Shown here one piece after another: positions 35,180 to 44,060 of a stretch of 64,000 bases of DNA. The notes below the pieces were generated by a model, which saw nothing but the letters and a program-made list of their open reading frames with translations, ran no database searches and was not told the origin of the DNA. Within the stretch, counting starts at the first letter, position 1. Every line of letters begins with the position of its first letter. The translations under genes were made by a program, and so were the position numbers. Source of the DNA: Streptomyces minutiscleroticus (GTDB lineage: Bacteria > Actinomycetota > Actinomycetes > Streptomycetales > Streptomycetaceae); contig NZ_BMVU01000005.1 in the NCBI RefSeq assembly GCF_014650875.1, positions 248,001 through 312,000 on the forward strand, given 5' to 3'.

Positions 35180-36187
35180 TCAGTTCCGACTCGTCATGAT
35201 GAGTGCGTCGATGGCTGGAATCCAACCACCGCCCGGCCTTTTGAGCCACCCTTTGTCGTTCGCCAGTTCGAGGGCAGCCGATCGAAGCGCATCGATACCA
35301 GGATGCACCAGCCCCTTCAGCCACACCAGCGACAACGGTGACAGCGGCACCGGATCGACGAGCGGCCGCACCACCGTGTACGGCATGGCCGGAAAATTCA
35401 CAGTCGCCAAAACGGGGGTACGCGTCTTGGCCATGATCCTCCGGAACTCCTCGACCCCCACGGCGAGCGGAGCCGGCGGCGCGACCTCTATGCCGCGTCC
35501 CTCGAAGAGGTGACGGGCCAGATCGGTCCATTCCAGCGTTCGGGGGTTCCCCGCGCCCGCGTACACCGTCTCGCCCGCCAGCGCGGCCAGCGGCACCTCC
35601 CCGAAACCGGCCAGCCGGTGGTCCTCGGGCAGGACGACGGCCATCGGCTCGTACCGCACGGGCTGCTGGACGAGCCGGGCGCGCACCGCCGGGTCCAGGC
35701 CCGCGAACCGCCCGAACGAGGCGTCGAGCCGTCCGGCGAGCATCTCCGCGGCCGCGCCCGTCAGACCGCTCTCGAAGCGGGCCATCAGCTCGCAGTCGGG
35801 GGCGAGTTCGCGGGCCCGCTCCAGGATGCGGCCGGTGACGAGTCCGGGGCTGTTCACGTCCACCAGCAGCGGGCGGTCCGCGTCGGGTCCGCCCCGCGCG
35901 AAGGCGGCGAGCAGCGCGTCCTGCGCCTCCAGGACCCGGCGGGCGTACGGCAGCAGCCGCTCGCCGTCGGCGGTGAGCGCCACCTGCCGGGTGGTGCGGA
36001 CGAAGAGGACGGTGCCGAGCTCCCGCTCCAGCCGCCGGATGTCGCGGCTGAGCGCCTGCTGGGCGACGTACAGACGGGCGGCGGCGCGGGTGAAGTGCAG
36101 TTCGTCGGCGACGGCGAGGAAGGCGCGCAGCAGGCGGGGTTCGAGGTGGGCCGGCAGGGCCGCCCGCGGACGGTCGGGATCGGGCAC
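35180..36187 (-). CDS. LysR-family transcriptional regulator
   Basis: A 335-residue LysR protein. The N-terminal winged helix is at residues about 14-75 (LLRAFLAVADELHFTRAAARL, then QQALSRDIRRLERELG). The C-terminal effector domain (about 100-300) has the two-lobed periplasmic-binding fold. It is divergent from the MFS gene across 83 bp, the usual arrangement for a LysR regulator and its target. The GTG at 36187 lacks a strong ribosome site. The effector is unknown. Confidence 0.9.
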   Translation of the reverse strand: MPDPDRPRAALPAHLEPRLLRAFLAVADELHFTRAAARLYVAQQALSRDIRRLERELGTVLFVRTTRQVALTADGERLLPYARRVLEAQDALLAAFARGGPDADRPLLVDVNSPGLVTGRILERARELAPDCELMARFESGLTGAAAEMLAGRLDASFGRFAGLDPAVRARLVQQPVRYEPMAVVLPEDHRLAGFGEVPLAALAGETVYAGAGNPRTLEWTDLARHLFEGRGIEVAPPAPLAVGVEEFRRIMAKTRTPVLATVNFPAMPYTVVRPLVDPVPLSPLSLVWLKGLVHPGIDALRSAALELANDKGWLKRPGGGWIPAIDALIMTSRN

Positions 36188-36270
36188 CGCGCGAATCTAC
36201 AACGCGGCCGCGTGAACGGCCACGGAGAAAGTGTTGGACCCCCGAGAGCGGCCCGGCCGACCGTTGACCC

Positions 36271-37776
36271 ATGCATCGATCACCCCGCCGCTCCTCCGCC
36301 GGCACGTCTCCGGACGCCCTTTCCGGCGTGTTCCCGGGCACGACCTCGGGTGCGCCTTCCGGCACGACTTCGGGTGCCTCTTCAGGTGCGCCTTCCGGCA
36401 CGTTCCGGGGTCCGTCTCCGGGCGCCCCCTCCTGGTCCTCCCCGGACACGGCTCCAGGCGCCCCCTCCGGCACGTCCCCTGACGCCCCCTCCGGCGCGTC
36501 CCCTGACGCATCCTCAGGCACGTCCCCTGACGCATCCTCGGGCACGTCCCCGAACGCGTCCTCGCGTACGTCCCGCGGCGAGCGTGTCCGGAACCCGTAC
36601 CTCCGGCTCTTCTCCGTCCCCGGCGCCCGCGCCTTCACCGCCGGGAACCTGATCGCGCGGCTGCCCATGGGCATGTTCAGCGTGAGCGCCGTGGTCATGA
36701 TCGCGGGCTCGCGCGGCTCGTACGCCCTCGCCGGCGCCGTCACCGCGGCGGGCCTGGCGGCCACGGCGGTGGTCGGCCCCTGGACGGCGCGCCTGGTGGA
36801 CCGCTTCGGACAGGCCCGGATCGCCGTGCCCGCCACGCTGTTCGCCGCGCTGGGCTCGCTCGCCCTGCTGCTGTGCGTGCGGTACGGGGCGCCGGACTGG
36901 ACCCTGTTCGCGGCGTACGCGGCGACCGCCACGACGCCGAACACGGGCGGCATGTCGCGGGCGCGCTGGGCGCACCTGTTCAAGGGCGACTCCGGGGCGC
37001 TGCACACCGCGAACTCCTTCGAGCAGGCCGCCGACGAGCTGTGCTTCATGCTCGGACCGGTGCTCGCCGCGTTCCTGTGCACGGCACTCTTCCCCGAGGC
37101 GGGCACGCTGACCGGGGTGGTCCTGCTGGTCACGGGCGTGCTCGTGTTCGCCGCGCAGCGCGCCACGGAACCGCCGCCGCGGCCGCGCCCGGCGGGTGGC
37201 GGCAGGGCCCCGAGCCTGCTGCGGACGCCCGGCATGCCCGCGCTGCTGACCGGGTTCCTCGCCACGGGCGCGGTGTTCGGGTCGCTGGAGGTCGTCACGA
37301 TCGCGTTCGCGGACGTCCGGGGGCACAGGTCGGCGGCGGGCGTGATCCTCGCGCTCCAGGCGGCGGGCTCGTGCGCGGCCGGGCTGGTGTACGGCGCGTG
37401 GCGGCCCGCGGGCCCGGCCGGGCGCCGCTACCCCGTGGCCCTCGCCGCCATGACCGCCCTGATGACGCTGCCGCTGCTGGCGGCCGCGCTCACCGGCTCG
37501 CTGGTGGTCCTCGCCGCGTCGCTGCTGGTGGCCGGGATGGCGACGGCCCCGACGATGGTCACCGGCATGACGCTGGTGCAGGGCCGTACGCCGGGCGGGC
37601 GGCTGAACGAGGGCATGACGCTCGCGGTGACCGGGCTGCTCGGCGGGATCGCCGGCGGCTCGGCGCTCGGCGGCTGGCTGGTGGAGCACGTGTCGGCGCG
37701 GGCCGGTTACGGCGTGCCGGTGGCGGCGGCGGCCCTGGCCCTGCTGATCGCCCTGGCGGGCCGCGTCCGGGCCTGA
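36271..37776 (+). CDS. MFS transporter with a repeat-rich Ser/Pro/Gly N-terminal extension
   Basis: A 501-residue major facilitator. Residues about 110-500 carry 12 membrane segments (ARAFTAGNLIARLPMGMF begins the first; LVDRFGQARIAVPAT resembles the MFS loop 2-3 motif) and look like a drug/metabolite exporter. The first 100 residues are low-complexity Ser/Pro/Gly/Thr/Ala with imperfect 8-residue units such as TSPDASSG, encoded partly by 24-bp tandem repeats. No in-frame start lies near the membrane part, so the tail appears to be translated. The divergent LysR gene probably controls it. Confidence 0.82.
   Translation: MHRSPRRSSAGTSPDALSGVFPGTTSGAPSGTTSGASSGAPSGTFRGPSPGAPSWSSPDTAPGAPSGTSPDAPSGASPDASSGTSPDASSGTSPNASSRTSRGERVRNPYLRLFSVPGARAFTAGNLIARLPMGMFSVSAVVMIAGSRGSYALAGAVTAAGLAATAVVGPWTARLVDRFGQARIAVPATLFAALGSLALLLCVRYGAPDWTLFAAYAATATTPNTGGMSRARWAHLFKGDSGALHTANSFEQAADELCFMLGPVLAAFLCTALFPEAGTLTGVVLLVTGVLVFAAQRATEPPPRPRPAGGGRAPSLLRTPGMPALLTGFLATGAVFGSLEVVTIAFADVRGHRSAAGVILALQAAGSCAAGLVYGAWRPAGPAGRRYPVALAAMTALMTLPLLAAALTGSLVVLAASLLVAGMATAPTMVTGMTLVQGRTPGGRLNEGMTLAVTGLLGGIAGGSALGGWLVEHVSARAGYGVPVAAAALALLIALAGRVRA
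36469..36564 (+). repeat. Four 24-bp tandem repeats within the MFS gene
   Basis: Units start at 36469, 36493, 36517 and 36541. The second and third differ at two positions; the fourth is more diverged. Each encodes eight residues of the (G)TSPDASS type. The length being a multiple of three keeps the frame, so copy number could vary without breaking the gene. Confidence 0.8.
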
Positions 37777-37934
37777 GCCGCTCCGCCTCCGGCAGCCGCC
37801 TGCGCCCCTCACCGGGCCGCGTCCGGACCTGCGCCGCCGCCCTCGCCCCCTTCCGCCCCGTCCGGCCCGTCGAACCTCCGTCGCAATTCACGCGCATCCC
37901 ATTGACGCGCTTCCGGCCCCACCTACCTTCCCCC

Positions 37935-37975
37935 GTCGAAGCGCTTCGACGTGAACCGTCGAACCGGTTCGACGG
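37935..37975. promoter_or_regulatory. Two tandem LacI-type operators upstream of a glycosidase remnant
   Basis: GTCGAAGCGCTTCGAC (37935-37950) and CCGTCGAACCGGTTCGACGG (37956-37975) are perfect palindromes with central CG-rich dyads, as bound by LacI-family sugar regulators. Their centres are 23 bp apart, about two helical turns. The gene they presumably controlled, a GH3 beta-glucosidase, survives only as a 3' fragment about 50 bp further on. Confidence 0.6.
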
Positions 37976-38023
37976 CCGCTGCGCGGCGCTCCGCGACGAG
38001 CGGGCGGACGGGACTCACCGGAG

Positions 38024-38793
38024 TGCGAGGGCCGGCCGCTGTACCCCTTCGGGTACGGGCTGTCGTACACCTCCTTCCGCTACGGCGAGGTGAAGCGCGT
38101 CGACGGCGGGTACGAGGTCGCCGTCACCAACACCGGCACGCGCGCGGGCGACGAGGTCGTGCAGCTCTACACCCACCAGCGCGCCTCCCGCGACGAGCAG
38201 CCGCTCAAGCAGCTCAAGGCGTACGAGCGGGTGTCGCTGGAGCCGGGGCGGACGAAGCGGGTCCGGCTCCCGCTGCACACGAAGGACCTCGCACACTGGG
38301 ACGTGACCCGGTCGAAGTGGGTGGTGGAGAGCGGCACGTACGACGTCCTGGTCGGCGCCTCCTCGGCCGACATCCGCTCGCGGACCGCGCTGGGGTGAAG
38401 GGCGAGACGGTCCCGCCCCGCGACCTGGCGCGCACGACCCGCGCGGAGAACTTCGACGACTACGACGGCACCCGCCTCGTCGACGAGTCGAAGCCGCGCG
38501 GGACGGCGGTGTCGGCGTCGGCGGACGGCGCGTGGCTGGAGTTCGCGGACGCCCGCCTCGGCCCGGCGGCGAGGCTGACCGCCCGGGTGGCGGGGGCGGC
38601 CGGCGCGGTGGAGGTCCGGCTCGGCTCCCCCGCCGGCCGGCTGCTCGGCACGGCGACGGCGGACGGCACGGACTCCCCGTACGCCTACGAGACGGTGACG
38701 GCCGCGCTGCGGAACGTGCCGGAGGGGCGCGGGGACGTGTACCTGGTGCTGCGCGGCGAGGGCCTGCGCCTGTCCACGTTCTCGCTGCGCTGA
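38024..38793 (+). pseudogene. 3' remnant of a GH3 beta-glucosidase with CBM6 domain, frameshifted
   Basis: From about 38024 the frame reads GRPLYPFGYGLSYTSF, the entry to the fibronectin III-like C-terminal domain of GH3 enzymes, through VESGTYDVLVGASSADIRS to a stop at 38396-38398. In the next frame the protein continues VKGETVPPRDLARTTRAENF with a CBM6-type beta-sandwich to 38793. A single base loss at about 38390 explains the shift. The catalytic (alpha/beta)8 and Walker-like domains are missing, yet the operators upstream are intact, so a large internal deletion is likely. Confidence 0.75.
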
Positions 38794-38897
38794 GCGGGTC
38801 CGGCCCGCTCAGCCCCGCACCGCACCGCACCGCGCTGGGCGGGCCCGGCCCGGCCGTGCGCCGGGCCCGGGGGCCTTCGTACGGCCGTCGTCTCAGC

Positions 38898-40526
38898 TCA
38901 GCACCGCGCGGGCTTGCGCCACGAGCACTCGGCGTCACCGTCGCCGGAGGCCGTCCCGGCGGCGGTCCGCGCGGCCCCGGGCCGGACGGCGGTCACGGTC
39001 CCGCCGTCCCCCGAGGACGCGAGGGTCGCGACGATCGCGTCCTCCAGCGGCTTCACGCTCGCCGCCAGGTAGTTGTTGAGCACGATGCTGAAGACCAGCT
39101 CGCGCCCGCCCGCGTCCGTCACGTACCCGGAGAGCGCGGACGCCCCGGTCAGCGAGCCGGTCTTGGCGCGGGCGTTGAGCGCGGCGGGCGTGCCGCACAT
39201 GCGGCTGCGCAGCGTCCCGCCCGTCATGCGCTCCGGGTCGCAGGCGACGGGCAGCGAGCGGTACCAGTCGGCGTACCAGGGCTCGTCGCGCACGGCGCGC
39301 AGCAGCTCGGCGAACTGCCCTGCGGTGAAGTTGTCCATGCGGGACAGCCCGGACCCGTCGACCTGGCGCAGCCCGCCGGTGTCGATGCCCACGCCCTTCA
39401 GGTACGCGCCGATCGCGGCGAGCCCGGCGGGCCAGCCGCCCTCCCCCGCCGTCTCGTACCCCATGGCCTTGGTCAGCACCTCGGCGTGCATGTTGTTGGA
39501 CAGCTTCATGAACGGGACCAGCAGGTCCTTCAGCGGCATGGAGGCGTGCGAGGCCAGGCGCCGCGCGGTGGCGGGGGCCGCCCGCCCCGTCCGCGTGGGC
39601 CCGGTGACCCGTACCCCGTGCGCGGCGAGCGCGTCGCGGAACACGGCGGCCGCGTAGCCGGTCGGCTCCCACACGCTGATCCATTCCTTGGCGCCGGAGC
39701 CGCCGACGGGGGTCGTGCCGGAGACGGTGACGGTGTTGCCGCCGTGCTCGCGCTCGATGGTGAGGGCGTCCTCCCCGCCCTCGGCCACGGTGGTGGCGCG
39801 CACGTCGACCCGGACGTGGTCGTTCGGCGGGGTGACGGTGACCCTGGGCCGCCGGCCGGCCTCCGCCCCCGGCTCCACCCGCACGATCACGCTCCCGGTG
39901 TCGTAGTCGGTGTCGGGCGCGACGCTCAGGGCGGAGATCGGGGCGGAGTAGTAGGCGGACTCGTCGTCGGCGGCCCAGGAGCGGCCGAGCCGCCGGTCGT
40001 CGAAGCGGGTGTCGTCGGCGACCAGCCGTCCCGTGACGCGCTCGATCCCCGCGCCGGCCACGGCGGCGGCCAGCCGGTCGCAGTCCCGGGCGAGGAGGGT
40101 CGGATCACCGGTGCCGCGCAGGTACAGGTCCCCGGCGAGCACGGACCCGTGCCGCCGCCCGTCCGCGAGCACGTCGGTGGTGAAGCGGTACCCGGGCCCG
40201 AGCACGTCCATGGCGGCGGCCGAGGTGGCGAGCTTGGTGTTGGAGGCGGGCATCAGGCGCGAGGCGGGCTGCCGGCCGTACAGCACGTCGCCGGTGGCGG
40301 CGTCGGCGACGACGACGCTCGCCGCCCCGCCCTCCATCCGGCTGTCGCCCAGGACGGTGTCGATCGCCTCGGGCAGCCCGGTGCGGTCGCCGTCCGCACC
40401 GGCCGGGGCGCTCCAGCCGAGGGCGGCCGCCACCAGCGCGAGCACGAGCGGCCACGCCCGGCTGCGCCCCAGGAGGCCGGAGCCCGGCCGGGGACTGTTC
40501 GCGGTCGTACGCACAGATCTGCTCAT
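38898..40526 (-). CDS. D-alanyl-D-alanine carboxypeptidase/endopeptidase, PBP4 (S13) family
   Basis: A 542-residue low-molecular-weight PBP that trims or cuts peptidoglycan peptides outside the membrane. A basic N-terminus and hydrophobic segment (AWPLVLALVAAALGW) form a signal peptide or anchor. All three active-site motifs are intact: SNTK (in LMPASNTKLATS), SNN (in KLSNNMHAEV) and KTG (in ARAKTGSLTGASALSG). The region between SxxK and SxN includes the family insertion. The ATG at 40526 gives MSRSVRTTA; a GTG four codons on is an alternative. It lies downstream of ssrA in the same direction, separated by a terminator. Confidence 0.92.
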   Translation of the reverse strand: MSRSVRTTANSPRPGSGLLGRSRAWPLVLALVAAALGWSAPAGADGDRTGLPEAIDTVLGDSRMEGGAASVVVADAATGDVLYGRQPASRLMPASNTKLATSAAAMDVLGPGYRFTTDVLADGRRHGSVLAGDLYLRGTGDPTLLARDCDRLAAAVAGAGIERVTGRLVADDTRFDDRRLGRSWAADDESAYYSAPISALSVAPDTDYDTGSVIVRVEPGAEAGRRPRVTVTPPNDHVRVDVRATTVAEGGEDALTIEREHGGNTVTVSGTTPVGGSGAKEWISVWEPTGYAAAVFRDALAAHGVRVTGPTRTGRAAPATARRLASHASMPLKDLLVPFMKLSNNMHAEVLTKAMGYETAGEGGWPAGLAAIGAYLKGVGIDTGGLRQVDGSGLSRMDNFTAGQFAELLRAVRDEPWYADWYRSLPVACDPERMTGGTLRSRMCGTPAALNARAKTGSLTGASALSGYVTDAGGRELVFSIVLNNYLAASVKPLEDAIVATLASSGDGGTVTAVRPGAARTAAGTASGDGDAECSWRKPARC

Positions 40527-40601
40527 GCCCCGGCAGCATGGCGGACCGGGCCGTACGGCGACAGGGGGCGTGCCGGGCCCAGCGGAACGGCGGACACACC
40601 G

Positions 40602-40639
40602 AAAGACGACGGGCACAGCAAAAGACGACGGGCACAGCA
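40602..40639 (+). repeat. Two perfect 19-bp tandem repeats beside the ssrA terminator
   Basis: AAAGACGACGGGCACAGCA occurs at 40602-40620 and again at 40621-40639, ending 1 nt before the ssrA terminator stem. The unit carries no recognisable motif. Confidence 0.8.
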
Positions 40640-40640
40640 A

Positions 40641-40670
40641 AACGGCGCCTTCGTGACCGAAGGCGCCGTT
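40641..40670 (-). terminator. Intrinsic terminator of ssrA
   Basis: A 13-bp perfect stem (40641-40653 with 40658-40670), TGAC loop, then TTTTG on the minus strand. It lies 46 nt past the tmRNA 3' end. Confidence 0.9.
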
Positions 40671-40716
40671 CCCATGGGTGTGACCGCGCGGAGCCGCTCG
40701 TCGGGCGGGACCGCGG

Positions 40717-41118
40717 TGGTGGAGATGGCGGGAATCGAACCCGCGTCCAACGGTGCAGAACCAGGGCTTCTCCGTGTGCAGTTCGCTGCGCTTTTCTCGG
40801 CCCCGGAGATCACGCGAACAAGTCTCCGACGGGCTCAGTCACTGTTTGGTTTCCCTCTCGACCCCGTGACCGGGCCTAGAGGTTTAGTTCCCTAGCTGAT
40901 GCCAGGATCCGGGTCGGGAACGGCCCCGGGCTGACACTCCCTTTAGTAGGAGGCTCGCTCTGCTACCTGAGATCAGGCAGCGAGGGCGAAGGCCTGCTGG
41001 GAGGAATCGCGCTTGGTATTGGCGATTATTTTTTGCGACATATGGTTTACGAGATCATTGCCGCTTCCTCGACACGCTTCCCCTGCTTCGACATCCGCTG
41101 TCGAAACCGATCATCCCC
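40717..41118 (-). ncRNA. ssrA: tmRNA
   Basis: A 402-nt tmRNA that, with SmpB, rescues stalled ribosomes. The 3' end carries the T arm (GGTTCGATTCC) and an encoded CCA; the 5' end GGGGATG pairs with CATCTCC to give the acceptor stem. The tag frame starts at a GCC resume codon (41021-41023) and reads ANTKRDSSQQAFALAA to a TGA at 40973-40975, the standard Streptomyces tag with its degradation-prone ALAA end. smpB lies 170 nt upstream in the same direction. Confidence 0.96.
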
Positions 41119-41290
41119 ATGTTGATTTTTCAATCGTGAGGCCTCGCGGCCTCCTCGCACCCGCTGTGGGGTGCGATGCCATCGTACGTGACCAACGCAC
41201 GTCCGTGCCAGCGTATTCCCGGGCGTCCGGGGCGGGCGGTGCCGGGCGGCGGCGGCCGGCGCGGCCGACGTCCGGGGCGGACGCCGGGCC

Positions 41291-41770
41291 TCAGGCCCGC
41301 TGCTTCCGCCGGGCCGCCGACATCGCGCGGTCCGCCTCGCGGCGGTCCTGCTTCTCGCGCAGGGTCTGCCGCTTGTCGTACTCCTTCTTTCCCTTGGCCA
41401 GGGCGATCTCGACCTTCGCGCGGCCGTCCTTGAAGTACAGGGCGAGGGGCACGATCGTGTGCCCCGTCTCCTGGGACTTCGACTCCAGCTTGTCGATCTC
41501 CTCGCGGTGCAGCAGCAGCTTCCGCTTGCGGCGGGCGCTGTGGTTGGTCCAGGTGCCCTGGCTGTACTCCGGCACGTGCACGTTGTGCAGCCACGCCTCG
41601 TTCCCGTCGAGCTGGACGAAGCCGTCGACGAGCGAGGCCCTCCCCTGGCGCAGCGACTTCACCTCGGTCCCGGTGAGGACCATCCCGGCCTCGTAGGTGT
41701 CGATGATGTGGTAGTCGTGCCGCGCCTTCTTGTTCTGCGCGATCAGCTTGCGCCCTTTTTCCTTAGCCAT
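41291..41770 (-). CDS. smpB: SsrA-binding protein
   Basis: A 159-residue RNA-binding protein that delivers tmRNA to stalled ribosomes. The OB-fold hallmarks are present: [35 protein letters not shown] and [16 protein letters not shown]. The basic C-terminal helix ([18 protein letters not shown]) that enters the mRNA channel is complete. I chose the ATG at 41770 (MAKEKGRKL), the family start, over one four codons earlier. ssrA is next downstream. Confidence 0.96.
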   Translation of the reverse strand: MAKEKGRKLIAQNKKARHDYHIIDTYEAGMVLTGTEVKSLRQGRASLVDGFVQLDGNEAWLHNVHVPEYSQGTWTNHSARRKRKLLLHREEIDKLESKSQETGHTIVPLALYFKDGRAKVEIALAKGKKEYDKRQTLREKQDRREADRAMSAARRKQRA

Positions 41771-41857
41771 AGTGCCGCCCATTTTCGCACTACAGGGGGG
41801 TGTCCGGGCCAGCCCATAAACGGGCCGCCGAAAGGGCGCGGACGGGGTGCCGAGGGG

Positions 41858-43030
41858 CTACGAGGGATCGCCCAGCCCGCTCAGCACGGCCTCCGCCCGC
41901 CGCAGGGCCTCCTCGTCGGCCTCCAGGTCGGGGGTGATGCCGCGGCCGTCCACGGTGCGGCCGGAAGGGGTGCGGTAGTGGCCCACGGTGAGCTCGGCGA
42001 CGGAGCCGCCGGGCAGCCGGCTCGGCATCTGCACCGAGCCCTTGCCGAAGGTCCTGGTGCCCACCACGACCGCACGCCCGCGGTCCTGGAGGGCGCCGGT
42101 GAGGAGTTCGGCCGCGCTCATCGTGCCCCCGTCGACGAGCGCGACCAGGGGTCTGGAGGTGTCCCCGCCGGCCTCCGCGTGCAGGGCCCGCTGCGCGCCC
42201 CGCACGTCGTACGTGGCCACGAGCCCGCCGTCGAGGAAGGCGGAGGCGGCCGTGACGGCCTCGGAGACCAGCCCGCCGGAGTTGCCCCGCAGGTCGAGGA
42301 CGACGCCGGCGCCCTCGGGCACCCGCGCCACGGCGTCCCGCACCAGGTCGCCGGAGCCCTTGGTGAACGCGTCGACGTCGATCACGGTGACGTCCCCGCC
42401 GGCCCTGCGCACCGTCACGGAGTCCGTGGACAGCCGCGCCCGGCGCAGCGTCTCGTGCCAGGCGCGCGCCCCGCGCTCCAGGCCGAGTTCGACGGCCGTG
42501 CCCGCGTCGGCGTCCTCGGCGTCGCCCCGCAGCAGGGCCACGACGTCGGTGACGGGCTTGCCGTCCACGCGCGCGCCGTCGACGCTGCGCAGCCGGTCGC
42601 CGGTGCGGATCCCGGCCTCGGCCGCGGGCGACCCGGGCCGCACCCGGGCCACCTCGATCCGGCCGTCCCGCTCGCGCCGGGCCCACAGCCCGACGCCGGT
42701 GTACCGGCCGTCGAGGGACTCCTCGAACTCCTCGTACTCGCCCTCGGAGTACACCGCGCCCCAGCGGTCCCCGCTGCGGCTGACGGCGCGCTCGGCGGCC
42801 TCCACGGGGGACTTGCCGTCGGCCAGCGCCTGGCGGGCCGCCTCGCTGACGTCCTCCTGGTGGCCCGCGGGGGCGGGGCTCCCCGCCCATGCGGAGGGCG
42901 AGGTTTTCCGGCCGTCCTCGTCGAACGAGCCGGTGGCGGCGCCCGCAGCGAGGACGCCCGCGAACACCAACGTCAGGGTCGCCCCGCGGCGGACGCGGCG
43001 GGGCGGGTGGAACAGGTCGCGGCCTGACAT
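41858..43030 (-). CDS. C-terminal processing peptidase, S41 family, with PDZ domain
   Basis: A 390-residue exported or anchored protease (membrane segment ATLTLVFAGVLAAGAATG near residue 20). A PDZ domain covers about 120-205 (TGVGLWARRERDGRIEVARV; SPAAEAGIRTGDRL). The catalytic part has LDLRGNSGGLV, then DGGTMSAAELL with the nucleophile serine, and TFGKGSVQ with the lysine of the Ser-Lys dyad. It removes C-terminal segments of envelope proteins. It sits between ftsX and smpB as in other Streptomyces. The start at 43030 has a weak ribosome site. Confidence 0.92.
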   Translation of the reverse strand: MSGRDLFHPPRRVRRGATLTLVFAGVLAAGAATGSFDEDGRKTSPSAWAGSPAPAGHQEDVSEAARQALADGKSPVEAAERAVSRSGDRWGAVYSEGEYEEFEESLDGRYTGVGLWARRERDGRIEVARVRPGSPAAEAGIRTGDRLRSVDGARVDGKPVTDVVALLRGDAEDADAGTAVELGLERGARAWHETLRRARLSTDSVTVRRAGGDVTVIDVDAFTKGSGDLVRDAVARVPEGAGVVLDLRGNSGGLVSEAVTAASAFLDGGLVATYDVRGAQRALHAEAGGDTSRPLVALVDGGTMSAAELLTGALQDRGRAVVVGTRTFGKGSVQMPSRLPGGSVAELTVGHYRTPSGRTVDGRGITPDLEADEEALRRAEAVLSGLGDPS

Positions 43031-43054
43031 GCCGGTGAGTCTAGGACAACGAAA

Positions 43055-43089
43055 GGGCGCCGCACGGGTGGTTGACCCGCGCGGCGCCC
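43055..43089 (-). terminator. Terminator after ftsEX
   Basis: GGGCGCCGC (43055-43063) pairs with GCGGCGCCC (43081-43089); an inner CGGGT/ACCCG helix (43065-43069 with 43075-43079) completes a two-part stem. It lies 21 nt beyond the ftsX stop. Confidence 0.75.
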
Positions 43090-43109
43090 CGTTCCGCACG
43101 GGAGTCTCG

Positions 43110-44027
43110 TCACACCTTCAGGTACTTGCGCAACGCGAAGAATGCGGCAAGCGCGGGCATGAGCAGGCTCGTCGCGAGGATGAGCGGCAGCTTGGTGAGC
43201 ACGGCGTCCCAGCCGATGAAGTTGATCAGGTTCAGCTTCTCGGAGAGCGCCAGTCCGTGGTCGATGATGAAGTACCGGGCGATCACCAGGAAGCCGCAGG
43301 CGACGCCGCCGCCGATGAGGCCGGCGACCGCGGCCTCCGCGATGAAGGGCGCCTGGATGTAGAAGCCGGAGGCGCCGACCAGGCGCATGATCCCGGTCTC
43401 GCGGCGCCGGCTGAAGGCGGAGACGCGCACGGTGTTGACGATCAGCATCAGCGCGACGACCAGCATCATCGCCATCACCGCGCGGGCGGCCCAGTTCATG
43501 CCGTTGAGCAGGCCGAAGAGGTTGTCGAGGATGCCCTTCTGGTCCTGCACCGACTGCACGCCGTCGCGGCCGTCGAAGGCCGTCGCGATGACCTGGTACT
43601 TCTCCGGGTCCTTCAGCTTGATCCGGTAGGACTCCTGCATCTGGTCCGGCGTGAGCGAGGAGGCCAGCGGGGAGTCGCCGAACTGCTCCTTGTAGTGCTT
43701 GTACGCCTGATCGCTCGACTCGTACGCGACCGTGTCGACGACCGACATCTTCTTCAGGTCGGCCTGGATCTGCTCCTTCTGCTCGCTGGTGACCGCCCCC
43801 TTGGCGCAGTTGGGGTCGGACTCCGCGTCGCTCTTGTTGCAGAGGAAGATCGAGACGTTGACCTTGTCGTACCAGTAGCCCTTCATCGTGTTCACCTGGT
43901 CGCTCATCAGGAGCGACCCGCCGAACAGGGCGAGGGAGAGGGCGACCGAGACGATCACCGCGAAGGTCATCGTCAGGTTGCGGCGGAGACCGACACCGAT
44001 CTCCGACAGAACGAACTGGGCGCGCAT
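43110..44027 (-). CDS. ftsX: Cell division ABC transporter-like protein FtsX
   Basis: A 305-residue membrane protein with four segments: one at residues about 20-42, then a large extracytoplasmic domain (about 45-170), then three near the C-terminus (VMAMMLVVALMLIVNTVRVSAF onward). The cytoplasmic IMRLVGAS motif is the FtsX landmark. With FtsE it relays ATP hydrolysis to peptidoglycan hydrolases of the RipC/NlpC type. The extracytoplasmic domain has two cysteines (FLCNKSDAESDPNC) that could form a disulfide. GAAGAAG precedes the ATG. ftsE ends 33 nt upstream. Confidence 0.95.
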   Translation of the reverse strand: MRAQFVLSEIGVGLRRNLTMTFAVIVSVALSLALFGGSLLMSDQVNTMKGYWYDKVNVSIFLCNKSDAESDPNCAKGAVTSEQKEQIQADLKKMSVVDTVAYESSDQAYKHYKEQFGDSPLASSLTPDQMQESYRIKLKDPEKYQVIATAFDGRDGVQSVQDQKGILDNLFGLLNGMNWAARAVMAMMLVVALMLIVNTVRVSAFSRRRETGIMRLVGASGFYIQAPFIAEAAVAGLIGGGVACGFLVIARYFIIDHGLALSEKLNLINFIGWDAVLTKLPLILATSLLMPALAAFFALRKYLKV

Positions 44028-44060
44028 GGCGTCTTCTTCGGGCCTTTCGTGGACGGTCGG

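Noticed and set aside
40717-41118. Integration of a mobile element at ssrA
   Set aside because: The tmRNA 3' end occurs once, no integrase or second copy of the T-arm sequence is seen, and smpB and dacB flank it normally.
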